A DNA stretch of 64,000 nt, from NCBI GenBank assembly GCA_000961575.1, contig LADP01000019.1, positions 62,001 to 126,000 of the forward strand, in the 5' to 3' direction. Position numbers and translations under genes: made by a program. Every line of letters starts with the position of its first letter. Within the stretch, counting starts at the first letter, position 1. Source of the DNA: Peptococcaceae bacterium BRH_c8a (GTDB lineage Bacteria; Bacillota; Desulfotomaculia; Desulfotomaculales; Desulfallaceae). This document shows positions 17,212 through 26,010 of this stretch, in pieces. A model generated the notes under the pieces. The model was given only the letters and a program-made list of their open reading frames with translations, was not told where the DNA came from and did no database searches.

Positions 17212-18849
17212 CTAGCCCAGACCCTTTTTCTCCAGATCAAGCTTGCGTAGGTCTTTGCGCATTACTTTGCCGGTTACCGTCATGGGCAGGCTGTCTGTAA
17301 ATTCAACTTCACGTGGGTATTCATGGGCAGCCAGCCTGTTTTTAACGAAATTTTTAATCTCGTTGGCCAGTTCGGTGCCGGGTGTATACCCCTCGTTTAG
17401 CATTATAAAAGCCTTAACAATTTCCCCTCTAATCTCGTCGGGGCTGCCAATTACCGCCGACATAAAAACAGCCGGGTGTTTTAGCAGGCAATCTTCAATT
17501 TCAGACGGCCCGATGCGGTAGCCGGCGCTAGTAATAACATCGTCTTTGCGCCCGTTGAACCAGAAATAACCCTCTTCATCCCGACTGGCAGCATCTCCGG
17601 TGAGCAGCCAGTCACCGATAAATTTATCTTTGGTGGCCTGTTCATTTTGCCAGTAACCCAGAAACATTACCGGGTCGCCACGCTTTACAGCAACTTCACC
17701 CAACTGACCGGGTGGCAGCTGATTGCCTGCTTCATCTAAAATGGCCAGTTCATGACCAGGCACCGCGCGCCCCATAGACCCAGGTTTAATGGGCATTATT
17801 TCACTACAGTTGGCAACTAACAAGTTGGCTTCGGTTTGGCCGTAAAATTCGTTTATTTCCAGCCCCAGTTCAGCCCGCCCCCAGTGCAAAATTTCTTCAC
17901 CCAAAGGTTCCCCTCCGCTGGCCACAGTTCTTAAGGCCAGGCCGTATTTTTCTTTAACTCCGGTTACCGAGCGCATTATTTTCAATGCTGTGGGCGGTAA
18001 AAAGGTATTTCTGACTTGATGCCTGACCATTAACTTGATGGCCTCTGTGGGGTCAAACTTTTTAAGGCGGCAGGCTAGAACCGGAATACCATGATGTAAA
18101 CTGGGAAACAGCACATCTATAAGACCGCCGATCCAGGCCCAATCTGCCGGTGTCCAAAATAAATCGCCGGGTTGGGGAAAGAAATTGTGGGGCGTTTCAA
18201 CACCGGGTAAGTGCCCCAACACAACGCGGTGCGCGTGTAGTGCCCCCTTCGGGGGACCGGTGGTACCCGAAGTATAAATAATTAACGCCGGGTCATCAGG
18301 CGAAGTCACTACGGGTTCATAACTATCCGACGCATTTTCTATTTCATCGTGAAAGATAATTAATCCATCTCCGACCGTAGTGGGCTTGCCGACGCAAATT
18401 ATATATTCCAGTGCTTTGAGCTTGGGCCTTATTTCCATTATTTTGGGTAGGTTTTCAGAATCTACCAGCACTATCTTGGCCCCACTGTTACTTAGCCTGT
18501 ATTCCAGTGCTTCCGGCCCGAACAAGGTGAACAGCGGGATATTTATGGCACCCACTTTAAACCCGGCCAGGTGTGCGATTACAGTTTCAGGCTGTTGCGA
18601 AAGAACCAGCCCAATTCGATCCCCCCGGCAAACCCCCAAATGAGTGTAAACATTGGCTAGTTTGTTGGATAAAAGCTTTAAATCCTTAAAAGTAAATTTA
18701 CTGACCTGCCCGTGTTCATCCTCATAAATTAAAGCCAAACGGTTCCTATCGTTGGCATACCGGTCGCAACAGTATTCGGCTATGTTGTAATGCTGAGGTA
18801 AATCCCATTTATAGTTTTGATAAATCTCCTGGTAACGCGTAACTGCCAT
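17212..18849 (-). CDS. AMP-forming acyl-CoA synthetase
   Basis: The 545-residue adenylate-forming enzyme shows the P-loop-like motif IIYTSGTTGPPKGALHAH near residue 170, FYGQTEANLLVAN, WLLTGDAASRDEEGYFWFNGRKDDVI and the C-terminal lysine motif LPMTVTGKVMRKDLR. The WTPADWAWIGG segment and general pattern resemble medium-chain and aryl-carboxylate CoA synthetases of the AcsM group. ATG 18849 follows GGAGGAAGGAG. A sigma-54-type promoter lies about 50 bases upstream, so it heads the operon with the CoA transferase and SDR genes. Confidence 0.85.
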   Translation of the reverse strand: MAVTRYQEIYQNYKWDLPQHYNIAEYCCDRYANDRNRLALIYEDEHGQVSKFTFKDLKLLSNKLANVYTHLGVCRGDRIGLVLSQQPETVIAHLAGFKVGAINIPLFTLFGPEALEYRLSNSGAKIVLVDSENLPKIMEIRPKLKALEYIICVGKPTTVGDGLIIFHDEIENASDSYEPVVTSPDDPALIIYTSGTTGPPKGALHAHRVVLGHLPGVETPHNFFPQPGDLFWTPADWAWIGGLIDVLFPSLHHGIPVLACRLKKFDPTEAIKLMVRHQVRNTFLPPTALKIMRSVTGVKEKYGLALRTVASGGEPLGEEILHWGRAELGLEINEFYGQTEANLLVANCSEIMPIKPGSMGRAVPGHELAILDEAGNQLPPGQLGEVAVKRGDPVMFLGYWQNEQATKDKFIGDWLLTGDAASRDEEGYFWFNGRKDDVITSAGYRIGPSEIEDCLLKHPAVFMSAVIGSPDEIRGEIVKAFIMLNEGYTPGTELANEIKNFVKNRLAAHEYPREVEFTDSLPMTVTGKVMRKDLRKLDLEKKGLG

Positions 18850-18899
18850 CTCCTTCCTCCTGTATTTTTTAAAATTTTCTGAAACTAATGAATATATCA

Positions 18900-18913
18900 G
18901 CAATTATCATGCC
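18900..18913 (-). promoter_or_regulatory. Sigma-54 (-24/-12) promoter of the acyl-CoA synthetase operon
   Basis: On the minus strand the sequence AGGCATGATAATTGCT has GG at 18913-18912 and GC at 18901-18900, separated by exactly 10 bases, as in the consensus TGGCAC-N5-TTGCW; only the first consensus T differs. The start point would fall near 18888, about 40 bases before the gene start. The next gene (19164-20555) encodes a sigma-54 activator, which supports the call. The remainder of 18914-19091 shows no gene that I can support. Confidence 0.7.
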
Positions 18914-19091
18914 TAATACTAAAACCCCGGATTACTTGGTCTAACGCGGCCGGGTCGAATTTAAAACTTCGATCCTTGTGTCAAAAGCGGACAAAACAGA
19001 ACGCATTTACCTGCTCCAGGCCCTGGACAGCCGGGATTTATCGTTATTGTCCCAGTAGCGCAACATTGTCCTACCAATAGCACAAAAAAAC

Positions 19092-19128
19092 AAAATATTC
19101 GGATTTATTGTGGGAACCCGAATATTTT
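19092..19128 (-). terminator. Intrinsic terminator of the sigma-54 activator gene
   Basis: A perfect 11-bp stem is formed by AAAATATTCGG (19092-19102) and CCGAATATTTT (19118-19128) with a 15-base loop. Read on the minus strand it is followed by GTTTTTTTG. It stands 36 bases past the stop of the activator gene and separates it from the acyl-CoA synthetase operon. Confidence 0.75.
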
Positions 19129-19163
19129 ATAGGTTAACAAGGCAAGCTGGGGGGCGGTTTGCA

Positions 19164-20555
19164 TCAAGGTAAATCAATATGGTATTTTTTTATTTTCCGA
19201 TATAGCTTTGAACGGGGTATGTTTAATAGCTCTGCTGCTTTGGAACGGTGAAATGATGCTTCCTTAAGGGCAGCAATAATAGCTTTTTTTTCTGACTCGA
19301 CGACTATATCTTCTAAACAAGCATTATTGACAACCATCTCTTGCGTTAACTTGGTGTCCGGAGTGGCGGTTGAAACAAATGAGGGTAGGTGACCCGGTGT
19401 TATAAAGTCATCCTCGACTGTACAAACCAGTTTTTCAAGGGTATTTTTGAGCTCTCTGATATTGCCCGGCCATGCATATTGTTCTAAAATTTTTAGGGCC
19501 GGTTTTTTAATTTTCTTTAAGTAACCAGTTTCCAAATGCAATTTAGCCAAATAATGCTTTGTTAATACCGCTATATCGTCGGCATGCTCTCTAAGGGGTG
19601 GTATTTTAATGGACAGTACGTTTAGGCGGTAAAATAAGTCTTTACGAAAAGTCCCCTGCCGGACTTTTTCTTCCAAATCAGAATTAGTAGCTGCTACGAT
19701 GCGCACATCAACAGGCATTAGTTTGTGCCCCCCAAGGCGCTCAATTTCTTTTTCCTGAATGGCCCGCAGGATTTTAGCCTGCATGTTGATCGGCATATCC
19801 CCTATTTCATCAAGGAATAAAGTCCCCCGATGTGCCTGTTCAAACTTTCCAGCCAGCCCACCTTTTTTGGCTCCGGTAAAAGTGCCCTCTTCGTAGCCAA
19901 AAAGCTCGGTTTCCATAAGGGTTTCCGGTATTGCCGCGCAGTTAATGCGGATAAAAGGATAGTCCTTTCTTTGGCCTTCACTATGAATAGCATGGGCAAC
20001 AAGTTCTTTACCAACCCCACTCTCCCCGGTGATCAGTACGTTAGCTCTAAGACACGCGATGCGGCGGACAGTTTTATTAAGTTCGAGCATTGCTTTACTG
20101 GTGCCAATAATGTTTTTGGTACTATACTTGGCGCCGTGAAACCGTTTAAGCTGGCATTTATAGTAATTGAGTTCTTTTTGCAACATTAAATTTTGTTCCA
20201 TTAGTTCTTCAAGTTCTAACATGTTTTTAAATAATACCATGCCAAACATGCCATATACTTTGCCCTGGTTAATTAAAGGAATGCGGTGGACAATGGCCTC
20301 CTGACCGTGCAAATAAGTCATTTTCTGTGCTATTTCGGCTTCTCCGGTTTGTAATACAATCGGCGCCCGGCTGTTGGGGATAAATTCGACAATATTTTTA
20401 TAAATGGTATCCTTTTTGGTTATTTTTAAAAAGTTTCGGTAACTCCAGTTCAATGCTTTTATATTACCGTTTTTATCAACCAAAATCATGGGAATGGGAA
20501 TATCCTGAAACACTTTATTAAACATTTCTGAAAAGTTGTTAAACAGATTATCCAT
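19164..20555 (-). CDS. PAS-containing sigma-54-dependent transcriptional activator
   Basis: The 463-residue protein has an N-terminal PAS domain (residues about 12-115, IPIPMILVDKNGNIKALN), a short coiled-coil linker (ELEELMEQNLMLQKELNYYK), a full AAA+ domain (Walker A GESGVGKE; FLDEIGDMP; RLNVLSIKIPPLRE), and a Fis-type HTH at the C-terminus (RSKAAELLNIPRSKLYRKIKKY). The sigma-54 contact loop reads GTFTGA in place of GAFTGA, a variant found in some activators. It probably senses an organic-acid metabolite and activates the sigma-54 promoter at 18900-18913. Confidence 0.9.
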   Translation of the reverse strand: MDNLFNNFSEMFNKVFQDIPIPMILVDKNGNIKALNWSYRNFLKITKKDTIYKNIVEFIPNSRAPIVLQTGEAEIAQKMTYLHGQEAIVHRIPLINQGKVYGMFGMVLFKNMLELEELMEQNLMLQKELNYYKCQLKRFHGAKYSTKNIIGTSKAMLELNKTVRRIACLRANVLITGESGVGKELVAHAIHSEGQRKDYPFIRINCAAIPETLMETELFGYEEGTFTGAKKGGLAGKFEQAHRGTLFLDEIGDMPINMQAKILRAIQEKEIERLGGHKLMPVDVRIVAATNSDLEEKVRQGTFRKDLFYRLNVLSIKIPPLREHADDIAVLTKHYLAKLHLETGYLKKIKKPALKILEQYAWPGNIRELKNTLEKLVCTVEDDFITPGHLPSFVSTATPDTKLTQEMVVNNACLEDIVVESEKKAIIAALKEASFHRSKAAELLNIPRSKLYRKIKKYHIDLP

Positions 20556-20747
20556 ATTACATCCCTCTTGGAAAATAAACTTTATTATAAAATATAGTTC
20601 GCAAAAAAAAACGATAACCCTTTTAAAATTACTAAAAAGTATGAATAATTTGTCGATTTATGTTGCCAAGGCAAGAAGGAATTTCCGTTGAATTTATGTA
20701 AAAAGATATAAAAATAAAAGCCATTCACATTTAAAGGGGGTTATTGC
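20556..20747. other. Divergent intergenic region with a TTGCC-aa-GGCAA palindrome
   Basis: This gap lies between the minus-strand activator gene and the plus-strand RraA-like gene. It is AT-rich and contains the perfect palindrome TTGCC-aa-GGCAA at 20663-20674, a possible regulator site for either gene. I found no GG-N10-GC promoter on the plus strand here. Confidence 0.4.
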
Positions 20748-21458
20748 ATGAGAGATACCGATATCACCAGACCAGCCCAAGAGGTAATAGACGGCTTCCG
20801 GGAGTTGTTAAGGCATTACGAATCGGTTACCTGCGCCATTTCAGACAGCATGGACAGGTTTAACGCCATGACCGCCGATATGAAACCGCTATTTGATGGC
20901 ATCCGCTTTGCGGGGACGGCTGTAACGGTAAAAACTTTATCTTCCGATTTGGCAGCCGTAATTAAGGCTATCGATGTATGTCTGCCTGGAGATGTTATTG
21001 TCATTGATACCATCGGCTGTATCAACACTGCATTTTGGGGCGAAAACATGACCATGTCGGCCTTGAACCAGGGAGTTGTGGGTACGGTTATAGATGGATC
21101 CTGCCGCGATGTGGAGGAAATAAGAAAGTTGAAGTTTCCGGTGCTATGTAAAGGTATCGTGCCCAACGCGGGTTCGGTATCAGGATACGGCCAAATTAAT
21201 GTACCTGTTCAATGTGCCGGCGTACCGGTAAACCCAGGGGATCTAATAGTTGTTGACTGCAATGGCGTAGTGGTCGTGCCCCAAAAAACGGCAGCCGAAA
21301 TTTTGCACAAGACAACCGCATTGCTGGCGACCGAGCACATTATTCAAGAACAAATTAAAGCTGGTACGACTATTGGTAAACTGCTTAATATTGACGAAGT
21401 ATTTCAAAACACGTTTAGTTATCAAAACCGGGCCGTCAAGAATAAAAACAAATCTTGA
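20748..21458 (+). CDS. RraA-like protein / 4-hydroxy-4-methyl-2-oxoglutarate aldolase family
   Basis: The 236-residue protein shows the RraA/HMG-aldolase fold: VTCAISDSMDRF at the N-terminus, GTAVTVKTLSSD, GDVIVIDTIGCINTAFWGENMTMSALNQGVVGTVIDGSCRDVEEI in the middle, where family members have the metal/substrate site G-E-x-x-x and R-D, and NPGDLIVVDCNGVVVVP. Family members cleave 2-oxo-4-hydroxyacids or decarboxylate oxaloacetate. GGGG precedes the ATG at a suitable distance. The neighbours, a divergent activator and a CoA ligase, give no clear substrate. Confidence 0.8.
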   Translation: MRDTDITRPAQEVIDGFRELLRHYESVTCAISDSMDRFNAMTADMKPLFDGIRFAGTAVTVKTLSSDLAAVIKAIDVCLPGDVIVIDTIGCINTAFWGENMTMSALNQGVVGTVIDGSCRDVEEIRKLKFPVLCKGIVPNAGSVSGYGQINVPVQCAGVPVNPGDLIVVDCNGVVVVPQKTAAEILHKTTALLATEHIIQEQIKAGTTIGKLLNIDEVFQNTFSYQNRAVKNKNKS

Positions 21459-21531
21459 CCCCCCCCAGTTAATAAGAATGCTAAGTTATTGAAATAATAA
21501 TGTCACCGTTGTTTTAAATTGAGGTGAAAGT

Positions 21532-21789
21532 ATGGAATTATCGGTATCCTGGCACGACTGGAAAAGGGTATTGCAGAAAGCGGTGCACGCTGCCGAGTTT
21601 GTTGGCCTGTCCGACGACCGGATTAACGATCTGGCGTGCTTGGTCGGTGAAATTTTAGCTAAAGATATAGATCCAGGTAATCGAGAACAAACGCTTTTAA
21701 ACATCCTGTGGAATGAAGCGGATGAAAACGATAAAAAGGTTTTGGCTAAACTGATAGTCCGGATGGTTGATAAACCCCTTCATTCATAA
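21532..21789 (+). CDS. DUF3243 domain protein
   Basis: The 85-residue protein matches the small Firmicute family DUF3243: SWHDWKRVLQKAVHAAEFVGLSDDRINDLACLVGEILAKDIDPGNREQTLLNILWNEADENDKKVLAKLIVRMV spans nearly its whole length in that family pattern. It starts at ATG after GAGGTG. The function is unknown. Its stop is 26 bases before the convergent end of the CoA ligase gene. Confidence 0.75.
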   Translation: MELSVSWHDWKRVLQKAVHAAEFVGLSDDRINDLACLVGEILAKDIDPGNREQTLLNILWNEADENDKKVLAKLIVRMVDKPLHS

Positions 21790-21814
21790 GGCCGGTGCCT
21801 TGGTGTGTTTATGG

Positions 21815-23452
21815 TTAAGTTTGGCGCCTGCGTTCTTCGTCCCGTATCTCGCGGCGGAGTAACTTCCCCACTTTGGATTTGGGCAACATATCTCTAAATT
21901 CAATATACTGGGGAACTTTGTAAAAGGCCAGCCTTTCTCTGCACCAACTGACCAGTTCGCCGGCGTCTACCCCGCGAGCACTTTCTTTTAACACCACAAT
22001 GGCTTTAATCCGCTCCCCCACCTTGGGGTCCGCAACGCCCACTGCACAGGCCCCCACCACCGCTTCATGATCCTGCAGCACCGCTTCAATTTCGGATGCC
22101 GACACCCTATAGCCCCGGTGTTTAATAATATCCGCCCTTCTGTCGACATAATGAAGTTCCCCTGTGTCATCAATGCGTACAAAATCACCCATCCGGTACC
22201 ACCTTTTACCATCGATATAGACAAATGATTGCGCCGTCTCCTTTGGCTTTTTCCAGTAATCCATTAAAAATTCGGAGGTCACCAACAGTTCCCCTACTTC
22301 ACCCGGTTTAACCGCCTCTAGATTATTAGGTTCTAAAATTTTAATCTCCCTGGACGGAAACGGGATCCCCAGGCTTTGCGGGGCTGGGTCTTTGTGCATG
22401 GGGCTAAGGCAAAGGTGACCAACTTCGGTAGACCCGTAAACCTGATAGATGGGCCGTTTGGTCAATTCTTTAAACCTTTTAAAAACCTCAATGGGCAGCA
22501 CATCACCACCGCTCCAGCAATATTTCAAAGAAGCCAGATTATATAAATCCAACCGGTCATTTTCTAAAATCATGCGGTAAAGCGCAGGCACACCAAGTAA
22601 CATAGACACTTTATATTTTTGGATCGCTTCCAGTATGGCATCAACAATGGGCACCGGCATCAGCACGGTAGGGTTGCCGATGGTTAAAGCAATGCCCATA
22701 AACATGCCCTTGGCCATAATGTGGAATAGCGGGTTAACCAGAATAAAGCAATCATGGCCTTCTGATACATGGCCTTCGATAACATCATAATAATCCTTGA
22801 CATATGACACCATGCCGCTATGGGTACCGGGCACTCCTTTGGGCAGACCGGTTGTACCCCCGGTATATAATATGTAGGCCAGTTGTTCTTGGGGGTTAAT
22901 GACCACTGGCGGCGGTTGGGGTGGATATTTACGCAGCAGGTCCAGAAAAAAGTAGGTATGCGCGTTTTTTTCCACTATGCCCCGGGGCACCCGGTCAAAA
23001 ACCCAGCCCGTGGTTTTTTTCCACCACGGCAGTAAATCCACCAGGTTGGTTACGATAACCCGCTTTAGCGGTGTTTTAGCAAAAACTTCACTCACATAAC
23101 CAAAGTTGGTGTCCTGACAAATAATCGTTTCGGCTCCGGAGTCATTTAATTGATAGGATATTTCATAAGGAGTATAAATAGGCGAGGTTGGTACCGGAAT
23201 GGCGCCAATCTTTTGGATCGCGAAATAAGCGATAATCCACTGGGGGCAATTGGACAGGTAAAGCATGACCTTATCGTTTTTTTCAACCCCTAATTCATAT
23301 AAGGCGGTAGCAAACCGGTAGATCATTTCTTGTAATGCCCGGTAGGTAATAGTCTCGCCCAGATAAACCAGGGCTACCTTATCGGGTAAATTATGGGTTA
23401 CCCTTTCTAGTCCGGTGATCACTTCTTCTTCAACCGAAATTATCCCCTTCAT
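21815..23452 (-). CDS. AMP-dependent acyl/aryl-CoA ligase of the Liv-type transporter operon
   Basis: The 545-residue ligase has the adenylation motif YILYTGGTTGLPKGVPGTH near residue 190, YQVYGSTEVGHLC, RWYRMGDFVRIDDTGELHYVDRRADIIKHRGYRVSASEIE and the final LPKSKVGKLLRREIRDEERR. This is the long-chain/aryl-CoA ligase pattern. It is the last gene of the operon LivK-LivH-LivM-LivG-LivF, 20 bases after LivF. Joining a Liv importer with a CoA ligase is common for uptake and trapping of aromatic or fatty acids; the substrate here is inference. Confidence 0.85.
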   Translation of the reverse strand: MKGIISVEEEVITGLERVTHNLPDKVALVYLGETITYRALQEMIYRFATALYELGVEKNDKVMLYLSNCPQWIIAYFAIQKIGAIPVPTSPIYTPYEISYQLNDSGAETIICQDTNFGYVSEVFAKTPLKRVIVTNLVDLLPWWKKTTGWVFDRVPRGIVEKNAHTYFFLDLLRKYPPQPPPVVINPQEQLAYILYTGGTTGLPKGVPGTHSGMVSYVKDYYDVIEGHVSEGHDCFILVNPLFHIMAKGMFMGIALTIGNPTVLMPVPIVDAILEAIQKYKVSMLLGVPALYRMILENDRLDLYNLASLKYCWSGGDVLPIEVFKRFKELTKRPIYQVYGSTEVGHLCLSPMHKDPAPQSLGIPFPSREIKILEPNNLEAVKPGEVGELLVTSEFLMDYWKKPKETAQSFVYIDGKRWYRMGDFVRIDDTGELHYVDRRADIIKHRGYRVSASEIEAVLQDHEAVVGACAVGVADPKVGERIKAIVVLKESARGVDAGELVSWCRERLAFYKVPQYIEFRDMLPKSKVGKLLRREIRDEERRRQT

Positions 23453-23472
23453 ATCGTCACCTCGCGGGTAAA

Positions 23473-24240
23473 TTACATGCCAAAATAAGCACTTAGCACA
23501 TCTGGGTTGTTCATTAGATCTTCGGCGGTACCTTCCATAACAATCGATCCGTTTTCCAGCACATAACCGTAATCAATAATGGGCAGCACCGGTCTGGCAT
23601 ATTGCTCGCCCAATAGTATGGTAATCCCGGTTTGCTGCTTAATTTCATTAATTGCTTTGGCCAGACGGGTCTCTATGCTGGGCGCCAACCCCAGCAGTGG
23701 TTCGTCTAACAAGAGCATTTTGGGCTGCGCCATTAACGCTCTGCCGATAGCAATCATTTGCTGTTCCCCGCCGCTTAAAAAACCAGCCTCCCGGTTTTTT
23801 AATTTCTGCAGTTCGGGGAAAAGCTGAAAAATATAGGCCAGGGTCTTTTTCGCCTGGGCCTTGTCAGCCAGGTAACCCCCAATTTTTAAATTCTCCAGGG
23901 CGCTGCTTTCGGTAAACAGCTGACGCCTTTCGGGACAGAGCACAATGCCTTTACGGGCCCGTTTATGGGGTTGAAGGTTTTGGATGTCTTCCTCGTTAAA
24001 ATTGATGGCGCCAAATAAGGTGATCCTTTCCCCGCCGGTCATGGCCTCCTTTTTTTTGATATCCAGCATTACCCCAGAAATAGTGTGCATTAGCGTGGAT
24101 TTGCCCGCACTATTGGCCCCAAATATGCCGGTAATTTGGCCTGTACGGCACTTGAGACTAATATTATTAACGGCCAAGGCATTTTCGTAAAAGACCATTA
24201 GATCGCGAACTTCTAATACCCAATCATCATTTGAAGACAT
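23473..24240 (-). CDS. livF: Liv-type ABC transporter ATPase (LivF)
   Basis: The 255-residue ATPase has Walker A GANSAGKST, the ABC signature LSGGEQQMIAIGRAL, Walker B MLLLDEPLLGLAP and the H-loop replaced by LLGEQYARP, the usual LivF variation. The start ATG 24240 lies 6-7 bases after GGAGGAGAG; an earlier ATG at 24258 falls inside that ribosome site. It overlaps livG by 14 bases. Confidence 0.85.
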   Translation of the reverse strand: MSSNDDWVLEVRDLMVFYENALAVNNISLKCRTGQITGIFGANSAGKSTLMHTISGVMLDIKKKEAMTGGERITLFGAINFNEEDIQNLQPHKRARKGIVLCPERRQLFTESSALENLKIGGYLADKAQAKKTLAYIFQLFPELQKLKNREAGFLSGGEQQMIAIGRALMAQPKMLLLDEPLLGLAPSIETRLAKAINEIKQQTGITILLGEQYARPVLPIIDYGYVLENGSIVMEGTAEDLMNNPDVLSAYFGM

Positions 24241-24994
24241 AGGTTGTCTCTCCTCCAAAATAAGCTCGCTTCACTTTTTCGTCATTAAAAATATCGCTGG
24301 AGTCTCCTTCGGCAATCTTTTCGCCAAAATTTAATACCAATACTTTATTGGCCAACTTAAAAAGTTCTTTGATCCTGTGCTCGACCATAATCAGGGTGAT
24401 GCCTTCGTCCTGTAACCTTTCCATTAATGGAATCATACTGGCTATTTCAGACATGCTGAGCCCGGAAAAAATTTCGTCGCAAACAATCAACTCGGGCCTT
24501 AACGCCAGGCACCGACAAAGCTCAAGCCGTTTAAGGTAGCCTAAGGGAAGAGTGCCCGCCAGTTTATAGGGCACCCGGGCATCGCGCTCAAAACCCACTT
24601 CCTCCAGGATATCTATGGCTACGGCACCTCGGTCACCGAGTTTGCCCCGGGCCGTGCGCCTGGCCCGGGGTGAGTACAGGGGCGGAACCAGGTTTTTATA
24701 AACCGGCAATGTTGGGTAGGGCCTCATAATTTGGAATGTCCTGGCCAGCCCGGCGTCCGCAATTTTATACGCCGGCCACTTGCTGATGTCTAGACCTTTA
24801 AAAATAATCTGGCCGGCGTCTTTTTTTATAAAACCGGTAATCAGGTTATTAAGCGTGGTTTTGCCCGAACCGTTCGGGCCGATGACACCTAAAATTTGAC
24901 CCTGCCGGAGATTAAAACTGACGTCATTGATAGCCTTGATGCCACCGAATGATTTGCTGACATGCCTGACCTCAAGAATTAACTTGGCACTCAT
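24227..24994 (-). CDS. livG: Liv-type ABC transporter ATPase (LivG)
   Basis: The 255-residue ATPase has Walker A GPNGSGKTT, Walker B ELIVCDEIFSGL and MVEHRIKELFKLANKVLVLNFGEKIAEG, typical of LivG. The ABC signature is unusual: LPLGYLKRLELCRCL stands where LivG normally has LSYGxQRRLE-type text, so the conserved Ser-Gly-Gly is lost. ATG 24994 has GTGAGGGT upstream; TTG 25012 is an alternative. It overlaps livF and ends the membrane-subunit part of the operon. Confidence 0.85.
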   Translation of the reverse strand: MSAKLILEVRHVSKSFGGIKAINDVSFNLRQGQILGVIGPNGSGKTTLNNLITGFIKKDAGQIIFKGLDISKWPAYKIADAGLARTFQIMRPYPTLPVYKNLVPPLYSPRARRTARGKLGDRGAVAIDILEEVGFERDARVPYKLAGTLPLGYLKRLELCRCLALRPELIVCDEIFSGLSMSEIASMIPLMERLQDEGITLIMVEHRIKELFKLANKVLVLNFGEKIAEGDSSDIFNDEKVKRAYFGGETTYVFK

Positions 24995-24996
24995 TT

Positions 24997-26010
24997 TTAT
25001 ACCCTCACCCAACGTTCAAATTGTTCATATCTTCTTCTCAGGTAATTCATAATCCCTTCGGTCCAAAAAACAACGCAGAATACCATTACCACCGAATAGA
25101 AGACGATTCTTAAGGTGCCAAACGATCTTAATGATTCGGAAATAGGCACCAGCAGGAATGCCCCCACCAACGGGCCATAAATGGTGCTGGTGCCGCCGAC
25201 CACAGTGGCCGCCAGGGGCAGAATGGAAAAGTCCATCGCAAACAAAGACATCCCCACCCAACCATAAAGATGGGTCAGGTAAGCGCCGCCAAAACAGCCC
25301 ATTGCAGCGCTAATAAATACGGCCTGGGCTTTATACCAGGTTACATTTAGCGCGGAAGCCCTGATGGCCAGTTCATTATCTTTAACACCCCGAAAAACCA
25401 GCCCGATATCGGCGTGATTAACCAGCCTGGTCAGGGCAAACATACAGGCCAGCACAACCAGGATAATCACATATTGATTAACCCAAACATTGGGCAGCAC
25501 ATTTAACCCGGCTATCCCGTCAGTGCCGCCCCAAACACCCGTCGCGCTAATAATCATTACCGTAGCCAGCGGGTAAATAAAACTGACCACGGCAAAATAA
25601 ACTCCGCGCAGCGGCAAGCAAGGCAGCAGCAGCAATGTACATAATAAAGCGCCGGTTACGGAAGCGATTGGGATGGTCAATAGCGGGGGCAGGCCCAAAG
25701 TAGAATTTAAAACGCCGGATATATAACCACCAACGCCCACAAACATAGCCCCACCCAGATTGACCAACCCGACAAAATTAGCCAAAAACCCAAAACTCAC
25801 CGCCAGCAGAGCGTAAACACCGGCGATGGTCAATACCTTCTGCCAATAGGGCGGCAAAATTAAAGGCAGGATTAGCAACACGGTTACCAGCGCCAGTCCC
25901 GGCCCCACCAAAAACAAGATCTCTTTGGCGGATGAAACGGCATAAATAGTGTCCGAACGGACTTTGACACCTCGATCCAGCCTTTCCCGGCGCCTCTCCT
26001 GCATAAACAC
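24997..26010 (-). CDS. livM: Liv-type ABC transporter permease (LivM)
   Basis: The 337-residue permease has about ten hydrophobic segments and LivM motifs: LLAVSFGFLANFVGLVNLGGAMFVGVGGYISG and the cytoplasmic EAA-like segment LVFRGVKDNELAIRASALNVTWYKAQAVFISA. It is a channel subunit for branched-chain amino acid or carboxylate uptake. It overlaps livH by one base at its start. Confidence 0.88.
   Translation of the reverse strand: MFMQERRRERLDRGVKVRSDTIYAVSSAKEILFLVGPGLALVTVLLILPLILPPYWQKVLTIAGVYALLAVSFGFLANFVGLVNLGGAMFVGVGGYISGVLNSTLGLPPLLTIPIASVTGALLCTLLLLPCLPLRGVYFAVVSFIYPLATVMIISATGVWGGTDGIAGLNVLPNVWVNQYVIILVVLACMFALTRLVNHADIGLVFRGVKDNELAIRASALNVTWYKAQAVFISAAMGCFGGAYLTHLYGWVGMSLFAMDFSILPLAATVVGGTSTIYGPLVGAFLLVPISESLRSFGTLRIVFYSVVMVFCVVFWTEGIMNYLRRRYEQFERWVRV

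Noticed and set aside
20640-20747. Sigma-54 promoter for the RraA-like gene
   Set aside because: No GG-N10-GC spacing with TTGC was found on the plus strand.
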